Below, in pieces: positions 32,947-44,455 of a stretch of 64,000 nucleotides of DNA. Position numbers and translations under genes: made by a program. Numbering within the stretch: position 1 is the first letter of the stretch; each line of letters begins with the position of its first letter. Origin of the DNA: Microglena sp. YARC (taxonomy: Eukaryota > Chlorophyta > Chlorophyceae > Chlamydomonadales > Chlamydomonadaceae). The stretch is from positions 17,756,817-17,820,816 of the forward strand of contig CM039466.1 in the NCBI GenBank assembly GCA_022414725.1. Reading direction: 5' to 3'. The notes beneath the pieces were generated by a model. That model was not told the DNA's origin, searched no databases, and saw only the letters and a program-made list of their open reading frames with translations.

Positions 32947-35784
32947 GTGAGTAGTGTTGTGCACTGTTTTGTTTTCTACGATGGCTCGCCACTGCGTCGC
33001 CATTCCGTCGTTGCTTGGTGACGCATAAATCCCCCGCCTTGTTGTTGTTGTTGGTGGTGGTGGTGGTGGTGGTGGTGGTGGTGGTGATGATCTTGTTTTT
33101 GTTGTTGTTGCTGCTGAAGATATTGTTGGTGTTGGTGTTGGTACACATGTTTCACATATGTATTATATTTGGTACATGATGTACATTGTTGTGCGCATGT
33201 ATTGCATGTATTGTATGTGATACATGTTGTGCACATGTATCATGTATGTATTGTATGTGATTTGTGCTGTACACTGTTGTACACATGTATCACCTCACTT
33301 GTATCGCATGTATGACACATGCTGTACCCTGGTGTACACTTGTATCACATGTGTATTATACACATGTTGTACACTTGTCTCACATTTTTTTTATTAAAGT
33401 TGTGAAAGGACTTTCACCCCAAGAGGTGTATGTGATTCGTGTTTTACACTGTTGTACACATGTATGGCACAGGCTGTACACTGTTGTACACTTGTATGAC
33501 AGGTGTATTATATGTGATACATGTTGTGCACTGTTGCACGCATGTTGTAGACTTATCTGTATTAATCACTAAATTCAAAAATCGCTAAAAAAGTACCAAT
33601 CGAATGCCTTCAATTTTTTGTCAAGCCTTTTTTATTATAGGGGCTGTAATTCTCTAGAAATGTACTGCTACTAAGCCAAGTGCGCGCTGCCTTTTTTCTA
33701 TATCTGAAAGTGGTTTTTTTCAAGCTCTTTGGTCTAAGGCCTCCTCCAGGGACAGCGATTTATTGCTATTTAGGACCATTTAGGGCCAATACTTTGTATT
33801 TGTTTTTATTTTTATGGAGGTAATTTGGGCCAAAACGGGGTCAAAAGCAGCAATCGCTATATATAGCGAGAATCAGTCCCTGGCTGCCTTGGCTTGACGC
33901 GGTTGTTTCCGCTGCCGTTGCTTGGAAATCATAGGTGGCCTTGGCCCTTCGACCATTTCATATTTCTGCCCCCGGTTTGATGGTTTAAAATTATTAACTG
34001 TAGTAATTGCTGTGCTTTAACTGTAGTAATTGAACATGAATTAGTTTTTTCAAGACTTGACATTTTGTTGCATGAACTTGAAGTGAACACCCATTCTCTT
34101 TCATGTTTCTGCCCCCCCTCCTGCAGCCGAGGTCAATGTAGCCTCTGTCGCACCCTCACAGTTTGTTGCCCTCGGGAGTGTGACAGCTGTTCATGACACC
34201 ATTACCACAACCAGCGGTAGTGGCGGGGGCAGCATTGGTAGCAGACCACCACGGCGGTTTGTCGACAGCTCAGCAATGGCCATCCCAGGTGGCGGTAACC
34301 GAGTGAAAGCATCTCTCACTGATCGTCCGTGGACCCCCCCCGTCCCCGCCCCCACGCCCAACAGTACCGCCAGTATCGCCACAGACAATTCCATGGGTGA
34401 AAGTATTGTACGGCACAAGAGTTGGGGTGCCAGCGTGGCAAGCAGCCAGATGCCAGCTGGTAGAACCAGGATGACTAATGGTAGGCTCTCAGACGATGAG
34501 CCTTTGCAAATGCAATTCTCTGCAGACGGATCTTATTCAAGACCAGCGCCAGCTGTCAACAGGTCAGCATCCTTAGGCGACAGTGCACCAAGTGTTCCGC
34601 GTTGGATGTCTGCTGACCTGGATGCCGCTCCGGAACCAGGCTATCTGCAAACATCTGTGGCAGGGTATCAGAAGGTAGGACTCAACAGCCTTGCAGTGAG
34701 TGGTAGGGTAGAACAGTTTCTTCTGTGATCTGACTGAGTGAGTTTGATCTGACTAAGTGAGTTTAATCTGATTGAGTAACTTTGATCTGACTGAGTGAGT
34801 TTGATCTGTTTAAGTGAGTTTAATCTGAATGAGTAACTTTGATCTGACTGAGTGAGTTTGATCTGACTGAGTGATTTTGATTTTGATGAGTGAGTTTGAT
34901 CTGACCAAGTGAGTTTAATCTGACTGAGTGAGTTTGATCTGACATAGTGGGTTTGATCTTACTTGGTGAGTTTGATCTGACTGAGTGAGTTTGATTTGAT
35001 GAGTGAGTTTGATCTGACTGTGTGATTTTGATTTTGATGAGTGAGTTTGATCTGACTGAGTGAGTTTGATTTTGATGAGTGAGTTTGATCTGACTAACTG
35101 AATTTAATCTGACAGAGTGGGTTTGATCTGACAGAGTGGGTTTGATCTTACTTGGTGAGTTTGATCTGACTGAGTGTGTTTGATCTGACTAAGTTTGATC
35201 TGACTGAGTGAGTTTGATCTGACTAAGTTTGATCTGACTGAGTGAGATTGATCTTAGTGAGTTTGATCTGACTGAGTGAGTTTGATCTGTCTAAGTTTGA
35301 TCTGGCTGAGTGAGTTTGATCTGACTGAGTGAGCTTGATATGAGTAAGTTTGATCTGACTGAGTGATTTGATCTCAGTGAGTTTGATCTGAGTAAGTTTG
35401 ATCTGATTGAGGGAGTTTGATCTGAGTGAGTTTGATCCGACTGAGTGAGTTTGATCTGAGTATGTTTGATCTGACTGAGTGAGTTTGATCTGTCTAAGTT
35501 TGATCTGTCTGAGTGAGTTTGATCTGTCTGAGTGAGTTTGATCTGTCTGAGTGAGTTAGATCTGTCTGAGTGAGTTTGATCTGACTGAGTTTGATCTGAC
35601 TGACTGAGTTTGATCTGACTGACTGAGTTTGATCTGACTGAGTGAGTTTGATCTGGCTAGTTTGATATGAGAGCACAAAACAGCACAACACAACACAGCA
35701 CAGCACAGCACAACACAACACAGCACAACACAGCACAACACAGCACAACACAGCACAACACAGCACAACACGTACTAAACCAAA

Positions 35785-35831
<47 letters not shown>

Positions 35832-38800
35832 TACAGGTTGTGTTTGATAAGGAATGCCCCTCCTTGAAGAATTCAAATACGAATTGGGCTAGTCCCCTAG
35901 AAAGGTATCCCCATACAAGCAAAGCCTTCTTGGCACTAGCCCTTGTACCTACTGGACTTCCAGCACAACACAACACAGCACAACAACACAACACAACATA
36001 ACACAACTCAACACAACACAACACAGCACAATACAGCACAACAAAACAAAACACAACACAACAAAAAACAACACAGCACAACACAATACAGCACAACACA
36101 ACACAACACAACACAATACAGCACAACAAAACACAACACAACACAACACAACTCAATACAGCACAACACAACACAAACTAAATCAAATGCCTCCCTCCTA
36201 CCAACCCTTCACTACAGGTTATGTTTGAGAAGGAGTATCCCTTCCTGAAGAATTCAAAACAAAACCTTTGGCTAGTCCCCTGGTAGGGTATCCCCATACA
36301 AGCAAAGCCTTCTTGGCATCATGCCCTAGTACCAATTGGACTTCCAGCACAGTGCAACACAACACAACACAGCCCAACACAACACAGCACAACACATGAC
36401 AACAAAACACAGCACAGAACATCACAGCACAGCACAGCACAACACAGCACAACACAACACAACACAGCACAACACAGCACAACATAGCACAACACAACAC
36501 AACACAAACTAAATCAAATGCCTCCCTCCTACCAACCCCTCACTACAGGTTATGTTCGAGAAGGAGTATCCCTCCCTGAAGAATTCAAAACAAAACCTTT
36601 GGCTAGTCCCCTGGTAGGGTATCCCCATACAAGCAAAGCCTTCTTGGCAGCATGCCCTAGTATCAACTGGAATTCCAGCACAATGCAACACAACACAACA
36701 CAGCACAGCAAAACACGACACAACATAACAAAGCGCAACACAACACAGCACAGCACAGCACAGCACAACACAACACAGCACAGCACAGCACAACACAGCA
36801 CAACACAACACAGAACAACAAAAACACAGCACAACACAACACAAACTAAACCAAATGCCCCCCCCCACCCCACCCCACCCCCCTACAGGTTGTGTTTGAG
36901 AAGGAGTATCCCTCCCTGAAGAATTCAAAAAACTCTTTGGCTACTCCCCTAGAAAGCCCTGGTACAATCAAACCTATCTAGCATCATGCCCCACTACCAA
37001 CTAGAATTCCAGAACAATACAGCACAACACAGCACTACACAGCACTACACAACACAGCTCTGAGTGAGTTCGATCTGACAGCACAACACAACACAACACA
37101 GCACAACACGAACTGAATCAAATGCCTCCCTCCCACAGGTGTTGTTTGAGAAGGAGTTTCCCTCCCTGAAGAATTCAAAAAATCCCTTTGACTACTCCCC
37201 TAGGGAGACCCATCCAAGCAAACCTTATTGGCATCATGCCCCACTACCAACTGGACTTCCAGCACAACACAGCACAGCACAACACAGCAAAACAAAAACT
37301 AAATCAAATGCCTCCCTCCTACCAACCCCTCACTACAGGTTGTGTTTGAAAAGGAGTATCCCTCCCTGAAGAATTCAAAAAACCCCTTTGGCTACTCCCC
37401 TCGTGAGGCTCCGTACAAGCAAAACTTCTTGGCATCATGCCCCACTACCAACTGGACCTCGAAGCTTGCAGAACCCATTCCCCCAGCATCGGGTGATCCC
37501 GATGCTGAGCTGGCAGCCGCCAGCTCAGCGCCTGCGTCTGCAGTCTCCCTCGAGCTGAAGGCTGCAGCGTTGGCTGCTGTAACAGAGGGGCAGCTCCACT
37601 CAGCTACATCCTCAGCTACATCCACGCACCACGTGGGTTGGTTCTCGGTGGCGTCCTCGGCCACCGGGGGGGGCCAGGCTGGGAGGCCTGGTGGGGAGGA
37701 GGGCCTGCCCAACACAGAGAGGTTAAGAGAGCAGCTAGCGATGAGACAGTCCAAACAGCTGGTCCCAATGATGGCCAAAAAGGAGGACCCCAAGAAATCG
37801 GTCAATACACGTGGAGGAGTGCGACTGGTCCCCCCTGCCAAGGTCCCAGGCCCCCTGCCCTTGTCCGCAGCCCCCGAAAGTGGCAAGCCCCTGCGACCTG
37901 GCATGGCAGCCCTGACCAACGGCTCGCTCACCACCAAGGTGGCCACGAAACTGGGTTTGGATAAACCCTGCACAGGCCCCCGGGCCCCCTTAAATGCCCC
38001 CCCCTCCGGTCTGGTTAACCTGGCCAAACCTGCGGGAGGGCACGGGAGGGTCTTCCAAGGCAAGAAGGTTAGGACAGAAACTGGTAATTCGGTTAATTCA
38101 GCTACTTCAGTTACCCCAACCACCAGTGCCAACTCCCCACCTGCCCCAGGTACCACCTCTGCCCCCTCCTCGGTAATTTCCCCCACCGCAACGGACCCCA
38201 GCCCCGCAGACCTGGGCCAGACCGTGTCACAGCACACAGATTCTCAGCCGGTTTCGGTTTCAGTTTCGGCTGGTAGCCAAACCGCAGCCCCCCTAGAGCC
38301 GCAGGCCATGCCAGCTAAGCAGCCACCAACATCCATGTGGACGAACGGCCCTGCTGGCAGCCAGATGTATGGTAACAGGACCGGGTGGGAAACGCAGCAG
38401 CAGCAGCAGCAACAACAGCAGAAACAGCAGAAACAGCAGCAACAGCACCACCAACAGCAGCAGCAGCAGCAGCAACAAGAGCAGCAGCAAAAACAGCAGC
38501 AGCAGCAACAGCAGCAGCAGCAACAAGAGCAGCAACAAAAGAAGCAGCAGCAGCAGCAGCTACAAGAGCAGCAGCAACAACAGGAACAACAACAGCAGCA
38601 GCAGGTCTTGCAAGATACTCAGCTACATACTCAGCTACAATATCGTGACTCAGCTACTGCCCCCCCTCCTACCATATTTGAGGTGAGAGACTGTAACTTC
38701 AATAAATAAAGAAAGAAAATAAAGAAATACCAATTTTGTAGGGAGCGGCAAATAGGTCTATGTGGGCCCAGCCGATATATATATATAGGTCTATATAGGG

Positions 38801-41800
38801 CAAAATATACCTATATCTGCCCTATCGGTACACCAAGGAGGCCTCTGAAAAATCTGGTATTATTTTTACATGTCCTGTGCTGCATTTCAGGGTGCCCTGC
38901 ACCTTCAAAAAAAATAAAGGATTTGTTGAAGCATCAAAAATCACTTGCGTCGCTTGTTCCTGGCGCGGTCGCGCACCAAACCCAACTACGTAGCCTCCAA
39001 ACCAACCCAGGCCCAGCACCCCCCTACTCCCATCAACACAATCATCAGTTCATCACCATCAGCAATCCAGAAAGTCTTTTAAGAGTCTTTTAACTGTCTA
39101 ATTCGTTTACTTTTTCTAGGTCACTGTGTGCATTTGTGTTTGTGGGTGATCGGTGTGTATGTGTTGGAAGGTAATGGTGTCAATGTGTCATACACCCACC
39201 TGCATGGACATCCACCTACATGTATGTGTGAGTTCGTGGATGGGTGGAGTTTGAGTGTGGGAAGTTGCTGGTGTCAACGTGTCACACACAGGCATGTACA
39301 CGCACCTACATGCATGTGTGTTCGTGTGTGCCCTTGCATGTGTGTGCGTGTGTCTATGCTTGTGTGTGTGTCCATGCGTGTGGGTTTGCATGGGAGATAA
39401 AGCACATGTGTATGTGTGTGTGAATATGTTAGGATACATGATATCAATGCATGCAAGTGTGTGTGTGTTGGTGTGCTTGTGTGTGTGTTTGTTGGTGAGT
39501 GTACGTCCATGAAGGGAGGTGCATATGTTTCCCCCTCTCGTTAGTGAGCTTCACTATGCCAGGCACAGCTTTCTTGGGTAAGAGCTCAAGGAAATAAAGA
39601 CCTTCAACCCTACGAACATCAGTGGAGCACTGGCTGGGTCTACATCCAGGAGCTCGACATGCCTCAGCCTCCCAGGCCCTGGCTCAGAGTACCCAGTAGC
39701 TATCCTCTGGCAGGACCTCATGCCAGTCGTCTTCGGAAATCTTGCTCAAATACTTCGTCCTCCTCCTCTGAAACATCGCTAGATAACTCATTCTCCGACA
39801 TATCGCTGGCGTCAAATCCCTCCAGTTCGACCTGGGAGCTCGCCGGGACAAGACTCTTAAGACCAGGCTGGACTCCGCCTCTGATATTGAGCGTTACAAT
39901 GAAGCTGCGGCCTTTACCACGCTGCTTTATGTCGCCAGGGAACGTGACAACGCTTGAGGCCGATGCTATGGGTGCGGCTGATGATCCGTCCTGCACAGCT
40001 GTGTGCGCAACGTCCGCAAGAATCTCTCAACGATTGCCAGGTTTCCAGTCGTTTTTAGCTAATTCGCCCGCAATACCCGTAGGCTGTTTGCCGGCTTCAT
40101 TCAGTGATACGAAAGCGAATGATACGAAAGCGAATCGCAAGAGGAAGGAAGCTCAGACGGTGTGTGTACGCACGAATCATACCAACATAGACCTATCTGG
40201 TCGAGGGGGGGCGTCGGACAAGGGAAATCGATAGATCTATCGGCTTCGCGGAGATAGACCTATATAGGTATATATAGATGATAGATCTATAGAGACCTAT
40301 CGGTCTTTTGCCGCTCCCTACAATTTTGGGGTGAGACACAGTTGCTTCAATAAATAAATAAAATGAAAAAGCAAATGTGAGGTGAGAGACTGTTGCTGCA
40401 ATAAATAAATAAAATGAAAGTACACACATTTGAGGTGCGACACTGTTGCTTAAATAAGAAAAAAAAGAAAAAAAAGAAATACGGATTTTGAGGTGAGAGA
40501 CTGTTGCTTCAAAAAATTAATAAAAATAATAAATACACATATTTGAGGTGAGACACTGTTGCTTAAATAAGTAAATAAATAAAATAGATAAATAAATAAA
40601 TAAAATGAATGAATACAATTTTTGAGGTGGGACACGGTTGCTTAAATAAAGACATTAAACAAATAACAAAATTGAGGTGAAAGACTGTTGCTTAAATAAA
40701 TAAAAAATATATAAGAATGATATATCCCGTACTGACAGGAAAATGTAACGTTATCAGGCGCGATATTAGGGTAAAGGCTCCACACAGGGCTTACTACCCC
40801 GCCTTGGGACCTGCCGTCTGCACCTGCCAGCTCAACATGCAGCGCTCGACAAGCTTTCCCATATCTCATGGCCAAGCCTCTCGATAGATCCCCAGGGGAC
40901 GTTTGCGACCTCAGTAACTCAAAATCACGATTAGCAAAGCACTCAGCAGGGCTTCTTTAAGCGTCTAGAACCTAGACAGATCGCCACCTCTAACAACCAA
41001 TTGAATCGGGTTTCGGCCGAAGTTTGAGAGGCTGTCGCTCGTAACCATGCGACAACCCCGGCGATGATAAGCAGCAAGTATTTCTCTAAAAGGGCAGTGA
41101 ACTTCCTGTAAACTCTGGGGTACCTTCTGGATGGGTCAGAGTTAAAAACCAGACATCAGAAGAAGAAGTATGTGAAGTAGGGGGCCTTCCACAAGCTAGT
41201 GGCCATTGAAAGGCACTCATCTCTCAACTACAAGTGGTTGATCACACCTTCCACTACAAGAAACCATTTGGGAAGCATTGAGCCCACTGTGCAAAGCCTC
41301 AGAACCCACTATCCCAAGGCTGGCCAATCTAAAATGTTGATGCAATTAATTTGATCATTTTACTGAGTGTATAACAAGCTAATTCTCATGATTATTAATG
41401 TTGTTCATATGTTTCATAAGTCGTTCCAACAATATGACATAGTGGCCTTGTAAACACTTGTTTTGTTTTGAAACTTGAGCTTTGGTTACATGCCTCCATG
41501 CCTCCAGCCAGGAACATGTAAAGCAAAATTGGCAGCTCACCTTCTGATGAAAGGCAATGAACCAGTGTAACATGTTCAAGTAGAAACATTCAGTTGTATG
41601 ATAGCCATTCAGGTGATAGCAACACATTCAGTTGTATGATAGCCATTCAGGTGATAGCAACACATTCAGTTGTATGATAGCCATTCAGGGGATAGCAACA
41701 CATTCAGTTGTATGATAGCCATTCAGGTGATAGCAACACATTCAGTTGTATGATAGCCTTTCAGGGGATAGCAACACATTCAGTTGTATGATAGCCATTC

Positions 41801-44455
41801 AGGTGATAGCAACACATTCAGTTGTATGATAGCCATTCAGGTGATAGCAACACATTCAGTTGTATGATAGCCATTCAGGTGATAGCAACACATTGAGTTG
41901 TATGATGGCCATTCAGGTGATAGCAACACATTCAGTTGTATGATAGCCATTCAGGTGATAGCAACACATTCAGTTGTATGATAGCCATTCAGGGGATAGC
42001 AACACATTCAGTTGTATGATAGCCATTCAGGGGATAGCAACACATTCAGTTGTATGATAGCCATTCAGGGGATGATTTGGGAAGCACACTTTGTACTTCG
42101 GACTTGGTTCTCAGAATCTCAGGCCAATTATCGAGAATTCTTGCGAGAATTCTCAGATTTCCAGGCCAAATTCTCGATCTCATGTACGAAGTCCGGGTTC
42201 TTCAGAAACCTTGAACCCAAATCATCCGCTGAATGGCTATAATGGATTTTATTAGAACTAGCATCTGAGCCCGTCGTACCGACGGGAGGACCCCCCCCAT
42301 GGCCACGTCAGCGACAGGTGTCAAAAAATCGAGATCCACAACCACTGAAACCAAAAGCCTAACTGCCTGGGCCAAAAAGGCTAAACCATATCACGGACAA
42401 CGCGCTATTATACATAGAATTATAACCGTCAAATGTATGCAGTTAAACTGCATTCCTCTAGAATAAAACGTCAAATAAAAAGAGTCAAGTTATAATAAAA
42501 CCCCTCAAAACGACTGTCAAATTTTAGAAACATTCAATTTTTCTGTCAGTACGGTATTTGAGGTGAGAGACTGTTGCTTAATAATAATATTAATTATAAT
42601 ATTAATAATAATATTAACAATAATAATATAAAATAATAATATTTTTGGGAGTAAAAAAAAAAGATAAGCCACACCACGCCTAAAAAACCTGGGGAGGGCT
42701 GACCCCTCCCCCCCCCCCCCCCCCCCCCTTAAATAGAAATGACCCCTTTTTGAAAAACTTAGATATGGATTCTGGGGGGTTACAGTATGGCGCACATAAT
42801 GGCATCCTCGGAATTCCCACATAGGGATTGTGTGATAGTCAAAACCCACCCATATCCTCTCATACTCTGGGCTGGGTTTGGGGGGGGGGGGGGGGGGTAA
42901 ATACTTGTTGCATGAGGTCGAAAGTGGTGCCAATAGACTACCCTTACCATGGCCTAGTTATAGGTGGTCTTGGAATTTCATTTGGAGGTCTGAGTAAAAA
43001 AGTTAGCAAAAAAACCAAATGAGGGCTGACCCCCCCCTCCCCCCCCCCCCCCCCCCCCCCCCCCTAAATGAGGTGCTCAGAATGACCTGAAAAGTCACTT
43101 TTAATATCGCCTAGTTACATGCCATTACAGCCTCGTTCTTTGAAAAAATCGATCGGCCTGACTGAAAATTCTGTGGCCTTGGCACCTCCTGATAATATTA
43201 ATAATAAAATAATCCGAGGCATCGTTGTCACCAGGCTCCGGACGCGGTTCCGAGTGTGAAATCTGATTGGTACTAAGTCTGTAACGTGGAACCGAGTGAA
43301 ATAATGACCATATATGACCATAAATAACCATCCACCCTTTGACCCTTTCTCTCAGCGACCCACCCACTCACCCACTCACTCCCCCAACCACCCAACCACA
43401 CACGCATATCCACTTACTCACCCAACCACCCAACCACACACGCATATCCACTTACCCACCCAACCACCCGACCACACACGCATATCCACTCACTCACCCA
43501 ACGACCCTCCCACCCACCCACTCACCCACGTACCACAGGTGCAATGAGAGGAAGCCTTCTCGAGGTCCCTGGGCTGGACTGATGTTGATGATGACACCTG
43601 CGATGTGTTGACTGAGGAGGAGATTCGCCTGCTATCTAACCAACCAACCAACCAACCAACCAACCAACCAACCAACCAACCAACAACCAACCACAACAAC
43701 CAACCACAACAACCAACCAACCAACATCCTCCCACCAACCAACCAACAACCTACCAACCAACAACCAACCAACCAACCAACTGCCAACCAACCAACATCA
43801 ACCAACCACCAACCCACCAACCACAGGTTCCAGCTGAGGAAGAAGCCTTCTTGAGGTCCCTGAGCTGACCTGATGTTTTTCAGCCACATGCCTACTCACA
43901 CATCCACACACCCACTCAACCTTCCAATCACCAACCGTCTCACCCACTGACCCACCTACCCACTCACCCAACCACCAACCGTCTCACTCACCCACTCACC
44001 CACTCACCCACCCACTCACCCACCTACCACAGGTTCCAGCTGAGGAAGAGATTCGCCTGCTATCTTACCAACCAACCAACCAACAACCCAACTAACCAAC
44101 CAACCAGCCGACCAACCTACCACAGGTTCCAGCTGAGGAAGAAGCTTTCTTGAGGTTCCTTGGCTGGACAGATGTTTTTCAGCCACACACCCACTCACAC
44201 ATCCACATGCCTATTTTCACAGCCACACACCTACTCACACATCCACCCACCCACCCACTGACCCTCCTGCCACAGGTTCCAGCTGAGGAAGAAGCTTTCT
44301 TGAGGTCCCTGGGCTGGACAGATGTTGATGATGACACTGACGATGTGTTGACTGAGGAGGAGATTCGCGCGTTCCAGCAACAACACCCGCCTACCACCCT
44401 CCCCAATAACACTTGTCCTCCTGGTTTCGAGGTTTACAAGGGTCAGTGGCCCTGA
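32835..44455 (+). CDS. Vasculin/GPBP1-like transcription factor, four exons
   Basis: Vasculin (GC-rich promoter-binding protein 1) is a nuclear regulator in animals. Exons: 32835-32946, 34127-34674, 37339-38682 and 44276-44455. The introns are GT/AG and the frame joins to 728 codons including the stop. Vasculin hallmarks occur in order. The N-terminal LAPQWFKRGSYAPSF resembles the family's APAWLNFP start. FEKEYPSLKN matches the EDFPSLNPE motif. SKQLVPMMAKKE lies in the place of the MLVIKKG segment. The C-terminal EEEAFLRSLGWTDVDDDTDD with LTEEEIRAFQ matches the family's EHRLLKEMGW...LTEDEMREFQ domain. Between these lie long disordered Ser/Pro/Ala-rich regions and a roughly 70-residue Gln-rich tract (38396-38610). 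It is longer than animal vasculin (about 470 residues), mostly through low-complexity sequence. The start at 32835 is the first ATG in the open exon; an upstream 5' UTR exon is possible. Confidence 0.82.
33045..33560. repeat. Microsatellites in vasculin-like intron 1
   Basis: A GGT run lies at 33051-33089. From 33150 to 33560 irregular TGTACACATGTATCACATG-type repeats alternate. A SINE-like copy is inserted at 33380-33420. Confidence 0.8.
33380..33420 (-). mobile_element. SINE-like element 3' end, copy 2
   Basis: The minus strand reads GGGGTGAAAGTCCTTTCACA followed by ACTTTAATAAAAAAAA, the 3' part of the family at 45050 and 61345. GTGAAAGTCCTTTCAC forms a hairpin just before the A-rich tail. 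Confidence 0.65.
33747..33882. mobile_element. Decayed hAT-type MITE
   Basis: Ends CAGGGACAGCGATT and TCAGTCCCTG form CAGGGAC inverted termini. The flanking 8-mers gcctcctc and gctgcctt match at 5 of 8 positions. At 136 bp it has internal inverted GCTAT motifs and is non-coding. Confidence 0.5.
34127..34674 (+). CDS. Vasculin-like exon 2
   Basis: Acceptor CCTGCAG|CCGAGG at 34127; donor CAGAAG|GTAGGA after 34674. It encodes a Ser/Thr/Gly-rich, probably disordered segment ending GYLQTSVAGYQK. No known domain is recognised. Confidence 0.78.
34735..35665. repeat. 20-bp tandem repeat in vasculin-like intron 2
   Basis: Units of TGATCTGACTGAGTGAGTTT, some shortened, fill about 930 bp directly downstream of exon 2. 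Each full unit carries a GTGAGT, the consensus splice-donor hexamer. No coding capacity. Confidence 0.9.
35670..37338 (+). repeat. Array of exon-3 5'-edge copies with CA-rich pentamers
   Basis: Worn copies of the acceptor plus about 120 bases of exon 3 start at 35837, 36218, 36549, 36889 and 37139; the real exon starts at 37339. They are separated by runs of AACAC and AGCAC words. A run of about 46 C precedes the first copy (35786-35831), standing where a polypyrimidine tract would be. The Cys/Val/Leu-rich minus-strand frames are artefacts of the pentamers. Confidence 0.9.
37339..38682 (+). CDS. Vasculin-like exon 3 (YPSL motif, poly-Gln)
   Basis: Acceptor CTACAG|GTTGTG at 37339; donor TTTGAG|GTGAGA after 38682. 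It starts VVFEKEYPSLKNSKNPFG and carries the basic SKQLVPMMAKKEDPKK and GGVRLVPPAKVPG segments. It ends with a Gln tract interrupted by Glu, Lys and His, then PPTIFE. Five worn copies of its first 120 bases lie upstream. Confidence 0.85.
38738..40321. mobile_element. 1.6-kb TIR transposon with 6-bp target duplication
   Basis: The ends GTAGGGAGCGGCAAA and its complement TTTGCCGCTCCCTAC are perfectly inverted. Flanks are aatttt on both sides (38732-38737 and 40322-40327), and the outer sequence matches the tandem array it interrupted. The subterminal regions are rich in ATAGGTCTATATAGG-like palindromes. The superfamily is not clear: hAT is excluded by the termini. A TG-rich array (39120-39510) and one minus-strand frame lie inside. 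Confidence 0.85.
39718..40030 (-). CDS. Acidic-tailed frame inside the TIR transposon, partial
   Basis: The frame is open from about 40030 (an in-frame TGA follows NDWKPGNR upstream) to the stop near 39718. It reads EILADVAHTAVQDGSSAAP, GRSFIVTLNIRGGVQPG and a Ser/Glu/Asp-rich end SEEEDEVFEQDFRRRLA. The composition looks like real protein. The reading resumes above the TGA (ELAKNDWKPGNR), so this may be the tail of a broken element gene or an exon. No family is recognised. Confidence 0.35.
41587..42075. repeat. 38-bp minisatellite, about 13 units
   Basis: The unit is ACATTCAGTTGTATGATAGC CATTCAGGTGATAGCA AC with few changes. ATAGCCATTCAGG(G/T)GAT matches the terminus of the adjoining TIR element. 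Confidence 0.92.
42057..42243. mobile_element. Short TIR element (MITE)
   Basis: Left ATAGCCATTCAGGGGATGAT TTGGG and right CCCAAATCATCCGCTGAATG GCTATAAT are inverted. The same termini bound the larger copy at 50375-50749. TA-rich ends suggest Tc1/mariner or a similar TA-targeting family. Confidence 0.7.
42258..42418 (-). mobile_element. Miniature Helitron, copy 1
   Basis: Read on the minus strand it starts TCTATGTATAATAGCGCG. It ends with the hairpin CCCGTCGGTACGACGGG, an 8-base spacer and CTAG followed by T. A 5' TC, a 3' hairpin and a CTRR end are the Helitron signature. It lacks a Rep/helicase gene. Confidence 0.75.
42683..43064. repeat. Diverged family A copy with C- and G-runs
   Basis: GGGAGGGCTGACCCC, then ATATGGATTCTGG, TATGGCGCACATAATGGCAT and AAAGTGGTGCCAAT follow the order of the copies at 60 and 8740. 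A second GAGGGCTGACCCCCCCC start is at 43021. Long C-runs occur at 42707-42728 and 43030-43064, and a G-run at 42880-42897. Confidence 0.65.
43340..44275 (+). repeat. Exon-4 5'-edge copies with CCAA-rich arrays
   Basis: Copies of the acceptor and VPAEEEAFLRSLGW coding start at 43539 (about 100 bases, reading on to LTEEEIR), 43827, 44033 (internally deleted) and 44126. Between them are CAACCAACCAACC and CCACCCACTCACC arrays. The copy at 43539 keeps most of the domain but lacks the end. Confidence 0.88.
44276..44455 (+). CDS. Vasculin-like exon 4 (C-terminal domain, stop)
   Basis: Acceptor CCACAG|GTTCCA at 44276; stop TGA at 44453-44455. It encodes VPAEEEAFLRSLGWTDVDDD, TDDVLTEEEIRAFQQQHPPT and ends GFEVYKGQWP. 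It is the only complete copy; partial copies flank it on both sides. Confidence 0.88.
   Translation, partial: VPAEEEAFLRSLGWTDVDDDTDDVLTEEEIRAFQQQHPPTTLPNNTCPPGFEVYKGQWP

Larger units (their letters stand above)
40727..42553. mobile_element. 1.8-kb DNA element with CCGTACTGACAG inverted ends
   Basis: CCGTACTGACAGGAAAATG on the left and its inverted, slightly changed form (CAATTTTTCTGTCAGTACGG) on the right bound the segment. The outer flanks are units of the exon-3-donor array. No clear target duplication is seen. The interior contains unannotated sequence, a 38-bp minisatellite, a MITE and a Helitron fragment, so it is a nested composite. No transposase frame is convincing. Confidence 0.6.
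38672..42580 (+). repeat. Array of exon-3 donor copies in intron 3, interrupted by transposons
   Basis: The real donor context ATATTTGAGGTGAGAGACTG TAACTTCAATAAATAA is repeated as TTTGAGGTGAGAGACTGTTG CTT(C/A)AATAAATAAAT at about 40326, 40374, 40430, 40482, 40542, 40622, 40672 and 42553. Two TIR elements (38738-40321 and 40727-42553) split the array. Confidence 0.85.

Noticed and set aside
35494..36928. Cys/Val/Leu-rich minus-strand and Gln/His/Asn-rich plus-strand frames
   Set aside because: They are AACAC/AGCAC pentamer arrays between exon-edge copies in vasculin-like intron 2.
38293..38538. Poly-Leu frame on the minus strand over the Gln tract
   Set aside because: It is the complement of CAG/CAA repeats in exon 3 of the vasculin-like gene.
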